Part shown: positions 43,919-52,628 of the stretch, one piece after another | How the letters are laid out: each line of letters begins with the position of its first letter | Numbering within the stretch: position 1 is the first letter of the stretch | From: Dactylosporangium sp040605635 | GTDB taxonomy: Bacteria > Actinomycetota > Actinomycetes > Mycobacteriales > Micromonosporaceae | Direction of reading: 5' to 3' | Length of the DNA: 64,000 nucleotides | Assembly (NCBI RefSeq): GCF_040605635.1 | Contig: NZ_JBEXDG010000059.1 | Location: 1 to 64,000, forward strand | Translations under genes and position numbers: made by a program | Notes under the pieces: model-generated | Seen by the model: only the letters and a program-made list of their open reading frames with translations | Database searches by the model: none | What the model was told of the DNA's origin: nothing

Positions 43919-44497
43919 CGATCGTCGAGGGGTCCGCCGATGTACTGGAAGCGGTCCGCCGGACGGTGCTGCTGCTCGCCACCGACGCGGGCGCCCGCCC
44001 GGAACTGCCGCATCCAGGTCGAGCACCCGGTCACCGAGGCGGTCACCGGCCTCGACCTGGTCGCCGAGCAGCTGCGGATCGCCGTGGGGGAGCCGCTCGG
44101 CTACACCCAGGCCGACGTCACCGCGCGCGGTGTGGCGATCGAGTGCCGGGTCAACGCCGAGGACCCGGCCCGCGACTTCGCGCCCGCACCCGGCCGCCTG
44201 GAGGAGTTCGTCGCGCCCGGCGGCCCGTTCGTGCGGGTCGACACGCACGCCTACCCCGGCTACAGCGTCCCGTCGGCGTACGACTCGCTGCTGGCGAAGC
44301 TCATCGTGTGGGCGCCGGACCGCGCCACCGCAATCGCCCGCAGCCGCCGGGCCCTGGCCGACTTCCGGGTCGCCGGGCCGGGTGTGCACACCACCGCCGG
44401 CTTCCTGCGCGACGTCCTTGCCGACGCGTCGTTCCGCGCCGGCACCCACGACACCGGGCTCGTCGCCCGACTGCAAGCCTTGAAGGAGGAGCAATGA
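43915..44497 (+). pseudogene. accB/accC deletion remnant (BCCP N-terminus joined out of frame to biotin carboxylase C-terminus)
   Basis: The ATG at 43915 overlaps the carboxyltransferase stop and encodes about 30 residues like a BCCP N-terminus (V-L-E-A-V-R-R-T-V-L-L-L). At about 44000-44008 the homology switches to another frame, which begins inside the biotin carboxylase motif (N-C-R-I-Q-V-E-H-P-V-T-E) and continues to the normal C-terminus at 44497. Lost are the biotinylated Lys domain and the ATP-grasp part of AccC. The C-terminal fragment retains the catalytic Glu of Q-V-E-H but cannot be active alone. The accB frame stays open into the ketoreductase. A real deletion or an assembly collapse would look the same. 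Confidence 0.8.
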
Positions 44498-45276
44498 CCG
44501 AAACACCCCGGCACGCGCTGGTCACCGGGGCCACCAGCGGGATCGGCCTGGCCGTCGCCCGCACGCTCGCCGGCGCCGGCCTGGCCGTCTACCTGTGCGC
44601 CAGGGACGCCGACGCCGTCGCCCTGACCGTGAAGGAGCTGCGCGACGAGGGCCTGGAGGTCGACGGGCAGGCCGCCGACGTCCGCGACACCGGCCAGATC
44701 CGCACCCTGGTCGCCGGCGCCGTGCAACGCTTCGGCCCGCTCGACGTGCTCGTCAACAACGCCGGCCGCAGCGGCGGCGGGGTCACCTCGACCATCGGCG
44801 ACGAGCTGTGGGACGACGTCATCGCCACCAACCTCACCGCCGTGTTCCACGTGACCCGGGAGGTGCTCACCGGCGGCGGCCTCGACGGGCGTCCCGGCGG
44901 GCGGATCATCAACATCGCCTCGACCGGTGGGAAGCAGGGCGTGGTGCTCGGCGCGCCGTACTCCGCGTCCAAGCACGGCGTCATCGGCTTCACCAAGGCC
45001 CTCGGCCTGGAGCTGGCCCGCACCGGCGTCACCGTCAACGCGGTCTGCCCCGGCTACGTCGAAACCCCGATGGCGCAACGGGTCCGGGCCGGCTACGCCG
45101 CCGCGTGGCAGACCACCGAGGACGACGTACTCGACCGCTTCCAGGCGAAGATCCCGCTCGGCCGGTACTCCACGCCCGAGGAGGTCGCCGCGCTCGTCGG
45201 CTACCTCGTCACGCCCGCCGCCGCCCCCATCACCGCCCAGGCACTGAATGTCTGCGGCGGGCTCGGCAACTACTAG
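44494..45276 (+). CDS. ActIII-like polyketide ketoreductase
   Basis: 260 aa from an ATG overlapping the remnant (ATGA). SDR motifs: T-G-A-T-S-G-I-G, N-N-A-G, catalytic Ser-Tyr-Lys in I-A-S-T-G-G-K-Q-G...Y-S-A-S-K, and the P-G-Y-V-E-T-P-M substrate region. V-T-S-T-I-G-D-E-L-W-D-D-V-I-A-T-N-L is typical of C9-ketoreductases of aromatic pathways such as actinorhodin. It should reduce the nascent poly-beta-ketone before first-ring closure. Confidence 0.94.
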   Translation: MTETPRHALVTGATSGIGLAVARTLAGAGLAVYLCARDADAVALTVKELRDEGLEVDGQAADVRDTGQIRTLVAGAVQRFGPLDVLVNNAGRSGGGVTSTIGDELWDDVIATNLTAVFHVTREVLTGGGLDGRPGGRIINIASTGGKQGVVLGAPYSASKHGVIGFTKALGLELARTGVTVNAVCPGYVETPMAQRVRAGYAAAWQTTEDDVLDRFQAKIPLGRYSTPEEVAALVGYLVTPAAAPITAQALNVCGGLGNY

Positions 45277-45292
45277 GATTCGAGGACTGACG

Positions 45293-46213
45293 ATGGCTTC
45301 GCAGGAAGCGGTACACGAGATCACCGTCGCCGCGCCGCCCGACCGGGTCTACGCGCTGCTCGCCGACGCCGCCGGGTGGCCGGCGCTCTTCCCGCCGACC
45401 GTGCACGCCGTGGTTTCCGCCGTCGCGCCGCATCGTGAGCGGCTGCAGCTGTGGGCGACCGCGAACGGCGCGGTGAAGGCGTGGACGTCGCTGCGCACCC
45501 TGGACCCGCAGACCCGCAGGATCACGTTCCGGCAGGAGGTGTCGACGCCGCCGGTCGCCGGGATGGGCGGCGAATGGCACGTCTCGGAGACCGCCGTCGG
45601 GCACAGCAGGGTGCGGCTCACCCACACGTACAGTGCGATCGGCGACGACCCGGCGGGGCTGGCCTGGATCGAGGAGGCGATCGAACGCAACAGCGGCGCC
45701 GAGCTCGCCGCGCTGCGCGCCGGGGCCGAACGCACCGACCCCGACCTCGACTTCACCTTCGAGGATGCCGTGGAGTTCGCCGGTACCGCCGCGGACGCGC
45801 ACGCCTTCATCTGGGCCGCGCGGGAGTGGCCGTCGCGGCTGCCGCACGTGGTCGGCGTCGAGCTGTCCGAGGAGCCCGCCGGGGTGCAGCGTCTCAAGAT
45901 GGAAACCCTCGCCAAGGACGGGTCCAGCCACACCACCGAGTCGATCCGGGTCGGCCTGCCGGACCTGCGCATCGTGTACAAGCAGACCCAGCCGCCCGCG
46001 CTGTTGAGTGTCCACACGGGACGGTGGACCTTCGAGGAGCGCGACGGCGTCGTGAAGGCCACGTCCCAGCACCGGGTCGTGCTGCGCCCCGAGGCCGTCG
46101 AGCGGGTCCTCGGCGCCGGGAAGACGGTCGCCGACGCGCGGACCTTCGTGCGCGAGGCCCTCGGCGCCAACAGCCTCGCGACCCTTCGCCACGTCGGCGG
46201 GGTGGTCGCGTGA
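45293..46213 (+). CDS. Didomain aromatase/cyclase (SRPBCC)
   Basis: 306 aa from an ATG at 45293 (an upstream in-frame GTG at 45248 overlaps the KR gene). Two Bet v1-like helix-grip domains, about 1-150 and 155-306, each starting with an A-P-P-D-R-V-Y or A-H-A-F-I-W-A-A segment containing the W-P pair. Didomain ARO/CYCs of the ActVII type follow C9-reduced chains and close and aromatise the first ring, which agrees with the ActIII-like KR upstream. Confidence 0.92.
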   Translation: MASQEAVHEITVAAPPDRVYALLADAAGWPALFPPTVHAVVSAVAPHRERLQLWATANGAVKAWTSLRTLDPQTRRITFRQEVSTPPVAGMGGEWHVSETAVGHSRVRLTHTYSAIGDDPAGLAWIEEAIERNSGAELAALRAGAERTDPDLDFTFEDAVEFAGTAADAHAFIWAAREWPSRLPHVVGVELSEEPAGVQRLKMETLAKDGSSHTTESIRVGLPDLRIVYKQTQPPALLSVHTGRWTFEERDGVVKATSQHRVVLRPEAVERVLGAGKTVADARTFVREALGANSLATLRHVGGVVA

Positions 46214-46638
46214 CGACCGCCGTCGACACCGGGCTCTACCAGCGGGTTCAGCAGTTCTACGCGGTGCAGATGCGGCTGCTCGACGAGGGCCGGGCGCAGG
46301 AGTGGGCGGCGACGTTCACCGAGGACGGCGAGTTCGGCCAGGACCGCCGCCCCGAGCCGCGCCGGGGCCGGGCCGAGATCGGCGGCCGCCTGCGCAAGGC
46401 AGCGGACGCGCTCGCCGCCCGCGGCGTGGTCCGCCGGCACTGGCTCGGCATGCTCGCCGTCGACCCGCGGCCCGATGGCACGGTGGTGACGCGGTACTAC
46501 GCGCTCGTCATCGAGACGCCCGCGGGCGGCCCGTCGGCGCTGCACCTGAGCACCGCCGTCGACGACGTCCTCGTCCCGTCCGGCGACGCGTTCCTGGTCC
46601 GCCGCCGGTACGTCGTCCACGACGGCTGGACCCCGTGA
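46210..46638 (+). CDS. SnoaL-like (NTF2-fold) protein 1
   Basis: 142 aa from a GTG overlapping the aromatase stop. The NTF2-like fold is indicated by Y-x-V-Q-M-R-L-L-D-E-G-R-A-Q-E-W-A-A-T-F-T-E-D-G-E-F and the strand pattern to V-V-H-D-G-W. Such proteins act as late cyclases or hydroxylase partners in aromatic polyketide pathways. It is similar to the next gene, so the two may form a heterodimer. Confidence 0.88.
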   Translation: MTTAVDTGLYQRVQQFYAVQMRLLDEGRAQEWAATFTEDGEFGQDRRPEPRRGRAEIGGRLRKAADALAARGVVRRHWLGMLAVDPRPDGTVVTRYYALVIETPAGGPSALHLSTAVDDVLVPSGDAFLVRRRYVVHDGWTP

Positions 46639-47054
46639 CGCTGGAGTCCTTCTACGTGCGGCAGCTGCACCTGCTGGACGCCGGTGAGGTGGACGCGTGG
46701 GCGGCCACCTTCACCGGCGACGCGGTCTTCACCCAGGTGGCCCCGTCCGGGCGGACGTTCGCGGGCGGGGCACCGGCGCAGCGCCGCGGCCGGGCCGCGA
46801 TCGCCGGGGCGCTGCGGGCCGCCGTGGCGAAGCGCGCCGGTTCCGCCGTCGTCCGCCGGTACTGGCTGGGCATGCTCACCGCCGACCCGGTGCCGGAAAG
46901 GCTGCGGACCCGGTTCGCCGCGTTCAACGTCGAGACCCCGCTCGGCGGCCGGCCCGTCATCCACAACAGCACCACCGGCGAGGACCTGCTCGTGCCCGCG
47001 CCGGACGGTGGCTGGCTCGTCGCGACCCGCCGCATCACCCACGACGCGGCCTGA
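46635..47054 (+). CDS. SnoaL-like (NTF2-fold) protein 2
   Basis: 139 aa from a GTG overlapping the previous stop. It is clearly related to the preceding protein (L-L-D-A-G-E-V-D-A-W-A-A-T-F-T-G-D-A-V-F, V-R-R-Y-W-L-G-M-L). A tandem duplication followed by divergence is likely. It ends the first PKS operon. Confidence 0.88.
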   Translation: MTLESFYVRQLHLLDAGEVDAWAATFTGDAVFTQVAPSGRTFAGGAPAQRRGRAAIAGALRAAVAKRAGSAVVRRYWLGMLTADPVPERLRTRFAAFNVETPLGGRPVIHNSTTGEDLLVPAPDGGWLVATRRITHDAA

Positions 47055-47165
47055 GCCCGGCCGGCATCGGCCGCACGGGCAGGGGGTGGACCGCCGAACG
47101 TCGGCTCAACCGAAAGGCATCGAACGGCTACGCTGAGCGGAGTCTTCGAAAGGGATCTCCGTGTC

Positions 47166-48419
47166 ATGAGCGACGGCCGGGTCGTCGTCCGCGGGCGTAT
47201 GGCCGGGGCCGGGTTCTGCGTCACCGATCGGATCGTGGCGACCGCCGCGCACGTGGTGCGGGGCCGGACGGCGCAGGACGTCGCGTTCGAGACCGCGGCC
47301 GGTCACGCGGTCGCGGTCGAACGCATCGACGTCGACGCGACGATCGACGTGGCGATGATGTGGCTGGTCTCGTCGCTCCCCGTGGTCGCCCCGCTCGCCG
47401 AGGTGCTGCCCAGCAGCGAGTGGTGCGTGACCGCCCGGCCGCGCGGCAACGACCCGCGGCTGACCGGCACCGTGACCGCCGTGGACCACCTCATCGACAA
47501 CAGCGGCGGGCACGAGATGTCGGTGCTGCAGCTGCACGTGCGGGAGGACGCCGGCCAGTACGGCGGCTACTCCGGCAGCGCGGTCACCGTCGACGGCGCG
47601 GTCGTCGGAATCCTCGTCGAACAGGTGCCGGAGCGGGGCGCCGGCAACGGTGGGCCGCCACGGTCGGCGAACGTGCTGTACGCGGTGCCGATCGCGCACG
47701 CGGTGCGGAGGTTCCGGCTCGCCGTGCCGGTCCACTCCGCGACCGCCGGACCGCCCGCGGCGCGGCAACTGCTCGATCCCGCGCACTTCGACCTCGACGA
47801 GGTCAAGTCGGGGATCCTCGCGGCGAAAGCCGCCGCTTCCCAGCGCCGGGTGCTGGCGTTCGCGATGGGCACCGCCGACCCCGTCGTCGTGCACCGCTTG
47901 TGCGACTGGCTGCCGCCGTACCTCGGCGAGCTGGAACGCAAGGAGTGGATCAACCTCGACCCGGTCAGCGCGGCCGTCGACGCGGCGGTCAAGTCCGCGT
48001 GCCGCTACGAGGCGACGCTGCGCCGGGTCGGGGTCGTGTGCCCGGTGCGGGTCGACGGCGCGCCGGCGATGCACGTCGCCCGGTTCCACGAGCAGGTGCT
48101 CGCGGCGTATCCGCGCCCCGAGCACTGGCTGGTGCTGCTGTACGCCGGCGAGGTGCCGCACCCGACCGGCGTGGTGCCGCTGCCGCCCCCTCGGTTCGTG
48201 CCCGCGGACATCGCCGCATGGGCCAGGGACGTGTGCGCGTCACGGCGGTGGCCGGCGCGGCTCGCCGCGGTGTGGACCGACCGGCTGCTCGACGAGGCCA
48301 GCGACGGGACCGAGCTGAGCGTCCGTTTCACGTACGAGGCGCTGCAGGACGCGATCCGCCTGCTGCGCCAGGATCCGGCGGCGTTGCGCCGCGACCTCGA
48401 GGAGGAGTCCGAACGATGA
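47166..48419 (+). CDS. Trypsin-like protease with unassigned C-terminal domain (conflict-type cassette, gene 1)
   Basis: 417 aa, no signal peptide. Residues about 1-185 form a trypsin-like fold with His29 (T-A-A-H-V-V), Asp61 (T-I-D-V-A-M) and Ser136 (G-G-Y-S-G-S-A-V). Residues about 190-417 form an alpha/beta region of unknown family, starting after a short Pro/Ala linker, with V-L-A-F-A-M-G and W-L-V-L-L-Y strands. It leads a four-gene unit in which every following start overlaps the previous stop by 4 bp. In vWA-MoxR-VMAP ternary systems trypsin domains are frequent effectors. The assignment of this gene as the effector is inference. Confidence 0.82.
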   Translation: MSDGRVVVRGRMAGAGFCVTDRIVATAAHVVRGRTAQDVAFETAAGHAVAVERIDVDATIDVAMMWLVSSLPVVAPLAEVLPSSEWCVTARPRGNDPRLTGTVTAVDHLIDNSGGHEMSVLQLHVREDAGQYGGYSGSAVTVDGAVVGILVEQVPERGAGNGGPPRSANVLYAVPIAHAVRRFRLAVPVHSATAGPPAARQLLDPAHFDLDEVKSGILAAKAAASQRRVLAFAMGTADPVVVHRLCDWLPPYLGELERKEWINLDPVSAAVDAAVKSACRYEATLRRVGVVCPVRVDGAPAMHVARFHEQVLAAYPRPEHWLVLLYAGEVPHPTGVVPLPPPRFVPADIAAWARDVCASRRWPARLAAVWTDRLLDEASDGTELSVRFTYEALQDAIRLLRQDPAALRRDLEEESER

Positions 48420-49357
48420 GCCGCCGCCACCTGGACACGTCGCTGCGCTTCGACCGGCACGCCGACCTGCCGGCGACCCGCATCATCGAACGGGCCGGAG
48501 TCGTGCCGCCGGACGCCGCGCCGCCGCTGACGGTCGAGGTGCGGCGGGAGCCGTACGTGGCGTCGGCGGACCTGCAGGACGCCGTGAACCTGGCGATCAC
48601 CCTCGGCCGGCCGCTGCTCCTGCAGGGCGACCCGGGCTCCGGCAAGACCCGCCTCGCGCACGCCGTCGCCTACGCGCTCGGGCTGCCGCTGGAGGCCGCG
48701 TACGTGAAGTCGACGAGCCGCGGCACGGACCTGCTCTACACGTACGACGCGGTCCGCCGCCTGTACGACGCGCAGCTGAGTCAACCGTCCCCGCCGGGCG
48801 GCTACGTCACCCTGGCGCCGCTCGGACTGGCGGTCGCCCGCGCGATGCGGGGCCGCCGGTCCGTCGTGCTCATCGACGAGATCGACAAGGCGGACCTCGA
48901 CTTCCCCAACGACCTGCTGCGCGAGCTCGACCAGCTCGCCTTCGACGTGCCCGAGGTGCCGGGACTGCACTTCGAGGTGCCGCCGGAGCGCCCCGACCTG
49001 CGCCCGGTCATCATCGTCACCAACAACGAGGAGAAGGCGCTGCCCGGGGCGTTCCTGCGGCGCTGCATCTTCCATTACGTCGAATTCCCTCGCACGGCCG
49101 GCGAACTGGACGAGATCCTGGCGCTGCACGGCGTCGCCGACGCGAGCCTGCGCGCCGAGAGCATCCGCGTGCTGCGCGAGCTGCACCAGCTCGACCTGGC
49201 CAGGAAGCCGGGGCTGAGCGAGCTGCTGGACTGGGTCGGCTACCTGCACCTGGAAGGCACCACGGCGCGGGAGGTGGCGGACCTGCCACACCGCGGCGCG
49301 CTGTTCAAGCAACGCGGCGACCAGGTGAGGGCCGCCGACTGGCTGGCGCGACGGTGA
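48416..49357 (+). CDS. MoxR-family AAA+ ATPase (cassette, gene 2)
   Basis: 313 aa. Walker A G-D-P-G-S-G-K-T (71-78), Walker B V-V-L-I-D-E-I-D (Asp154, Glu155), sensor 1 V-T-N-N-E-E-K and arginine-rich F-L-R-R-C. MoxR ATPases usually work with a vWA protein as a chaperone-like pair that remodels or activates a partner. Here the vWA protein is the next gene, with a 4-bp overlap. Confidence 0.92.
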   Translation: MSRRHLDTSLRFDRHADLPATRIIERAGVVPPDAAPPLTVEVRREPYVASADLQDAVNLAITLGRPLLLQGDPGSGKTRLAHAVAYALGLPLEAAYVKSTSRGTDLLYTYDAVRRLYDAQLSQPSPPGGYVTLAPLGLAVARAMRGRRSVVLIDEIDKADLDFPNDLLRELDQLAFDVPEVPGLHFEVPPERPDLRPVIIVTNNEEKALPGAFLRRCIFHYVEFPRTAGELDEILALHGVADASLRAESIRVLRELHQLDLARKPGLSELLDWVGYLHLEGTTAREVADLPHRGALFKQRGDQVRAADWLARR

Positions 49358-50529
49358 TTCCGGCCTTCGTCCACGACCTGCTGTCCGCGCTGCGGCGGCG
49401 CGGGCTGGCGATCGGCGTCGACGACTGCGACGCGCTGCGGGACGCGCTCGCGGCGGGCATCGGCTGGGCGTCGCAGGACAGCCTGCGCGAGCTGTGTGTG
49501 GCGTTGTGGGCCACGTCGCGGGACGAGGCCACCGTGATCCGGGCCGTGTTCGCCGGCGTCGGCGCGCCGACGTGGGAGGTCCCGCTCGCGCCGGCCGTCC
49601 CCACGCCCGTGCCGGCTGCCGTGCCGGCGCCCGCCGCGCTTCCTCGCGAGGCAGGCGTCCCGGGTGAGCCCGGCGAGTTGCGGCTGGAGCCGCTGCCCGG
49701 CCCGGCCGCGCCGGCGCCTCCCGGCGGTGGTGGCCTACCGCCGTTGCCGCTGCTGACCGGCCGGGACCCGACGCTGGTGCTGCTGCCGCAGTTCCCGGTC
49801 ACCGAGCGACAGGTCGCGCAGACCTGGCGGCGGCTGCGCCGGGCCCGCCGCGAAGGCCCCGCGACCGAGCTCGACGCGGATGCGACGCTCGCCCGGTACG
49901 CCGCGACCGGGCTGGCGGCCCCGCCGGTGCTGGTGCCGCCGCGCCGCAACACGGCGAGCCTGGTGCTGCTGCTGGACCGGGGTGGCTCGATGGCGCCGTT
50001 CCACGACTACGTCGACCACATAGTCGCGGCGATCCGCCGGGCAGGCCGCCTCGACTCGCTGCTCGTCGGGTACTTCCACGACACGGCCGGCGACGCCGGG
50101 GCGGCGGGACTGCTGGCCGAGCTGCCCGACCCGTTCGACGCTTCCGTCGACGCCGTCCTCGACCGGGTCGCGCCGCTGCACGACGGCCGCCTCTACAGCG
50201 ACGCGGACCTCACCGTCCCGCTGCCGTACGCCGAGTTCCTCGAGGCGATGACCCCGCGGACCGCCGTCGCCGTCGTCAGCGACGCGGGCGCGGTCCGGGG
50301 CGCGCTCAGCCCGGCCCGGATCCTCGACACGGTCGCGCTGCTGAAGACCCTGACGCGCCGGGCCGCGACGGTCGCGTGGCTCAACCCCGCCCAGCGGCAC
50401 CGGTGGGGCGGCACCACCGCCGAGCAGGTCGCCCGGCACGTACCGATGGCGCCGCTGACGGCCGCCGGCATGCACCAGACCGTTGACGTGCTCCGCGGCC
50501 ACCCGCCCGTCGTGGAGCGTCCGCTGTGA
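49354..50529 (+). CDS. vWA-domain protein with degenerate MIDAS, SAV_2336-like (cassette, gene 3)
   Basis: 391 aa from a GTG. Residues 1-80 are helical, then a Pro/Ala linker (about 80-130); the vWA domain spans about 200-390 with L-L-L-D-R-G-G-S (Asp208, Ser212). The consensus MIDAS is D-x-S-x-S; here the first Ser is Gly, so metal binding may be weaker. The arrangement resembles actinomycete SAV_2336-like proteins, whose C-terminal half here seems to be encoded by the next gene instead. Confidence 0.85.
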   Translation: MIPAFVHDLLSALRRRGLAIGVDDCDALRDALAAGIGWASQDSLRELCVALWATSRDEATVIRAVFAGVGAPTWEVPLAPAVPTPVPAAVPAPAALPREAGVPGEPGELRLEPLPGPAAPAPPGGGGLPPLPLLTGRDPTLVLLPQFPVTERQVAQTWRRLRRARREGPATELDADATLARYAATGLAAPPVLVPPRRNTASLVLLLDRGGSMAPFHDYVDHIVAAIRRAGRLDSLLVGYFHDTAGDAGAAGLLAELPDPFDASVDAVLDRVAPLHDGRLYSDADLTVPLPYAEFLEAMTPRTAVAVVSDAGAVRGALSPARILDTVALLKTLTRRAATVAWLNPAQRHRWGGTTAEQVARHVPMAPLTAAGMHQTVDVLRGHPPVVERPL

Positions 50530-52628
50530 GGGCGTGGCGCGGCTCGCCGCCAGCCGCGCGCAGGCTCGTCGCCGCGTACGGAAGCCTGCCCCGGGAGGTG
50601 ATCGACCTCGCCTGCCACGCCGCGGTGCCGGTCGCGGTCGACGTCGGGCTGCTGCACCTCATCCGGGTCAACTTCCTGCTCGACCCGCCGGCCGCGGTGC
50701 CGTTCGAGGCGGAGGCCGACCTGCTGCTGTCGCCCCTCGTCCGGGAGCTCGGCGACGGCCTGTACGACATCGACCCGACGCTCCGTCCGCTGCTGCTGAC
50801 GGGTCTGTCCCGCCGGTTCGGCCCGGCCCGTCCGCAGCAGGTCGCGGCGCTGCTGGAGCAGTACACGGTGCGCGCGTCGGCCTGGCAGGACCGCCCGGAG
50901 CTGCTGCACGCGCAGCGGCTCACCGCCGTCGCCGTCATCGACCCGCCGCAGGCCGCTCGGTGGCTCGCCCGTGCCGAGGCCTCGATCGCCGCCGGGACGG
51001 CGCTGCTGGCGAGGGAGTGGCTCGTCGCCGTCCGCCGCAGTGTCGGCGACCACGCACCCGCGGACCGCGCGGCCGACGACGACGTGCACGACGCGCTCGA
51101 TGCCCTGCGGTCCGGCGCCGGTGACGCCCGCACCGCGGCCGTGCACCGCCTCGGTGAGCTCGCGTTGATCCCCGGTGCCGACGTCGAGGCGATCGCCGGC
51201 GCCTTGGCCGAGCACGTCGGCGAGGACTCGCCGACCGGCGGGACCGCCCGCGCCGTCCTCGACACGATCACCGGCCTCGGCGCTGTCCTCGGCGTTACCG
51301 ACGGGCCTTCCTCGGAGCTGGGCCGCACCGCCCGGCAGCACCTGCTCGGCACCTGGCGGGCCGTGGCCGAGGCATCGTTCCGCGACGGTACGTGGCGGTG
51401 GAGTCCGGGGGAGGAGCGCAGCTCGATCAGCGACGCCCAGCAGCTGCTCTGCCTCCTGCTACCGGCCGAGGAGATCCCCGACCTGGCACTCGGCCGGCCC
51501 AGCGCGACCTCCAGCGAGGCCGAAGACGCGCTCGTCGCCCTCGGTGACTCCGTCGAGACCGCGAAGCTACTCATGAGGGTGCTCCGGGATTACCTGCTGG
51601 CGTACCGGTCCGAGGACGACACACCCCTGTTCACGGGTCGGCAGGGCACCCTTGATCTGAGCGAGGCATTCGCCATCTCGGCCCGTCTCGCGGTTGCCGC
51701 GATCGGCTTCGTCCGGGTGTTCTACGGTCAGCTGACCCGCCCGGATCTGAAGATGGAGTGCGAGCAGGTCGAGCGCCTCGCCGCTGATCGGCTCAGCGCC
51801 GCGCTCGTCGGCCTGCTCCGGAGCTTCACCGTGCACACGTTCACCATCGACTCCGAACCCGGACACCGCATGCGTCAGCGGCACGGTCCTGAGATCGTGA
51901 GGGTGCTGCAGCGCGGCGTCGAGCGCTTCGACGAGCTGACGATCGGTTCCGGCAACACATCAGGGGACGATCTCAGGCGCCCTGACATGCTGTATTCGTG
52001 CGGCTGGTCCTGGGGAGTGGTGCGGGACGCGCCGCCGATCGAAACCAACGGCTACGTCGGCGGTCAGCGACAAGGCAGGGCAACGCTGTGGCCCGATCTG
52101 TGGTGCACGATGCTCGCGATGACCACGATCGAGGCGTTGACGAGCGAGCGCCTGCTCGACGACGAACAACTGCGAATGCTCCGGTCGCTGCGGCTCCGGT
52201 ACGAACTGACCGCCACGTATTGGACGACGGTCGGCACCCGCGATGGCGCCGTCGATCCGGAGCACGACCGGCTCGCTGTCATCGCGATCACGAAACGTGA
52301 CGGCGACGTCGGCCTGGGGATCGCGGCCCTGCGCGAGGTCACCGAGCAGGGCGACCGGGCCGTGTCCTACACCGTCGAAGGCGAGCTCGACGAGGACCCG
52401 CCCTTGTGGGTGACCGCCGACAGCACACCCCGGCTGCTGTTGGAGCTCGACCGGCTGGCCGGCCTGACCACGGACCGCCACCAGCTCGACCTGCTCGCCG
52501 GACTCCGCGCCGCCGTCCTTGCCGAGCTCCTGCGCGGCCGGCGGGCGGAACCGGACGGCACCGCGGGCCTGTGGCCCGAGTGGGCGACGACGTTCGCCGC
52601 CGTCGAGGTGTTCACGCGGCGGCTGTGA
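50526..52628 (+). CDS. Large helical protein, VMAP-like (cassette, gene 4)
   Basis: 700 aa from a GTG overlapping the vWA stop. The first about 120 residues (L-A-C-H-A-A-V-P...A-D-L-L-L-S-P-L-V-R-E-L-G-D-G-L-Y-D-I-D-P-T-L-R-P-L-L-L-T-G-L) match the winged-helix-like segment that follows the vWA domain in SAV_2336-like proteins. Residues about 120-700 are mostly helical and not recognised; no Walker motifs, Cys clusters or membrane helices are seen. As the third partner of MoxR and vWA it would fill the VMAP position, a possible sensor or target. Its stop TGA abuts the stop of the convergent gene (TGATCA). Confidence 0.7.
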   Translation: MRAWRGSPPAARRLVAAYGSLPREVIDLACHAAVPVAVDVGLLHLIRVNFLLDPPAAVPFEAEADLLLSPLVRELGDGLYDIDPTLRPLLLTGLSRRFGPARPQQVAALLEQYTVRASAWQDRPELLHAQRLTAVAVIDPPQAARWLARAEASIAAGTALLAREWLVAVRRSVGDHAPADRAADDDVHDALDALRSGAGDARTAAVHRLGELALIPGADVEAIAGALAEHVGEDSPTGGTARAVLDTITGLGAVLGVTDGPSSELGRTARQHLLGTWRAVAEASFRDGTWRWSPGEERSSISDAQQLLCLLLPAEEIPDLALGRPSATSSEAEDALVALGDSVETAKLLMRVLRDYLLAYRSEDDTPLFTGRQGTLDLSEAFAISARLAVAAIGFVRVFYGQLTRPDLKMECEQVERLAADRLSAALVGLLRSFTVHTFTIDSEPGHRMRQRHGPEIVRVLQRGVERFDELTIGSGNTSGDDLRRPDMLYSCGWSWGVVRDAPPIETNGYVGGQRQGRATLWPDLWCTMLAMTTIEALTSERLLDDEQLRMLRSLRLRYELTATYWTTVGTRDGAVDPEHDRLAVIAITKRDGDVGLGIAALREVTEQGDRAVSYTVEGELDEDPPLWVTADSTPRLLLELDRLAGLTTDRHQLDLLAGLRAAVLAELLRGRRAEPDGTAGLWPEWATTFAAVEVFTRRL

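Noticed and set aside
42844..45276. Continuous frame spanning the carboxyltransferase end, accB start and ketoreductase
   Set aside because: The part before 43915 is an off-frame shadow of the carboxyltransferase; only the accB start and the ketoreductase are in their true frame.
47055..47165. Transposon or integron end at the left border of the cassette
   Set aside because: No terminal inverted repeats, target duplication or recombinase gene could be found at either border.
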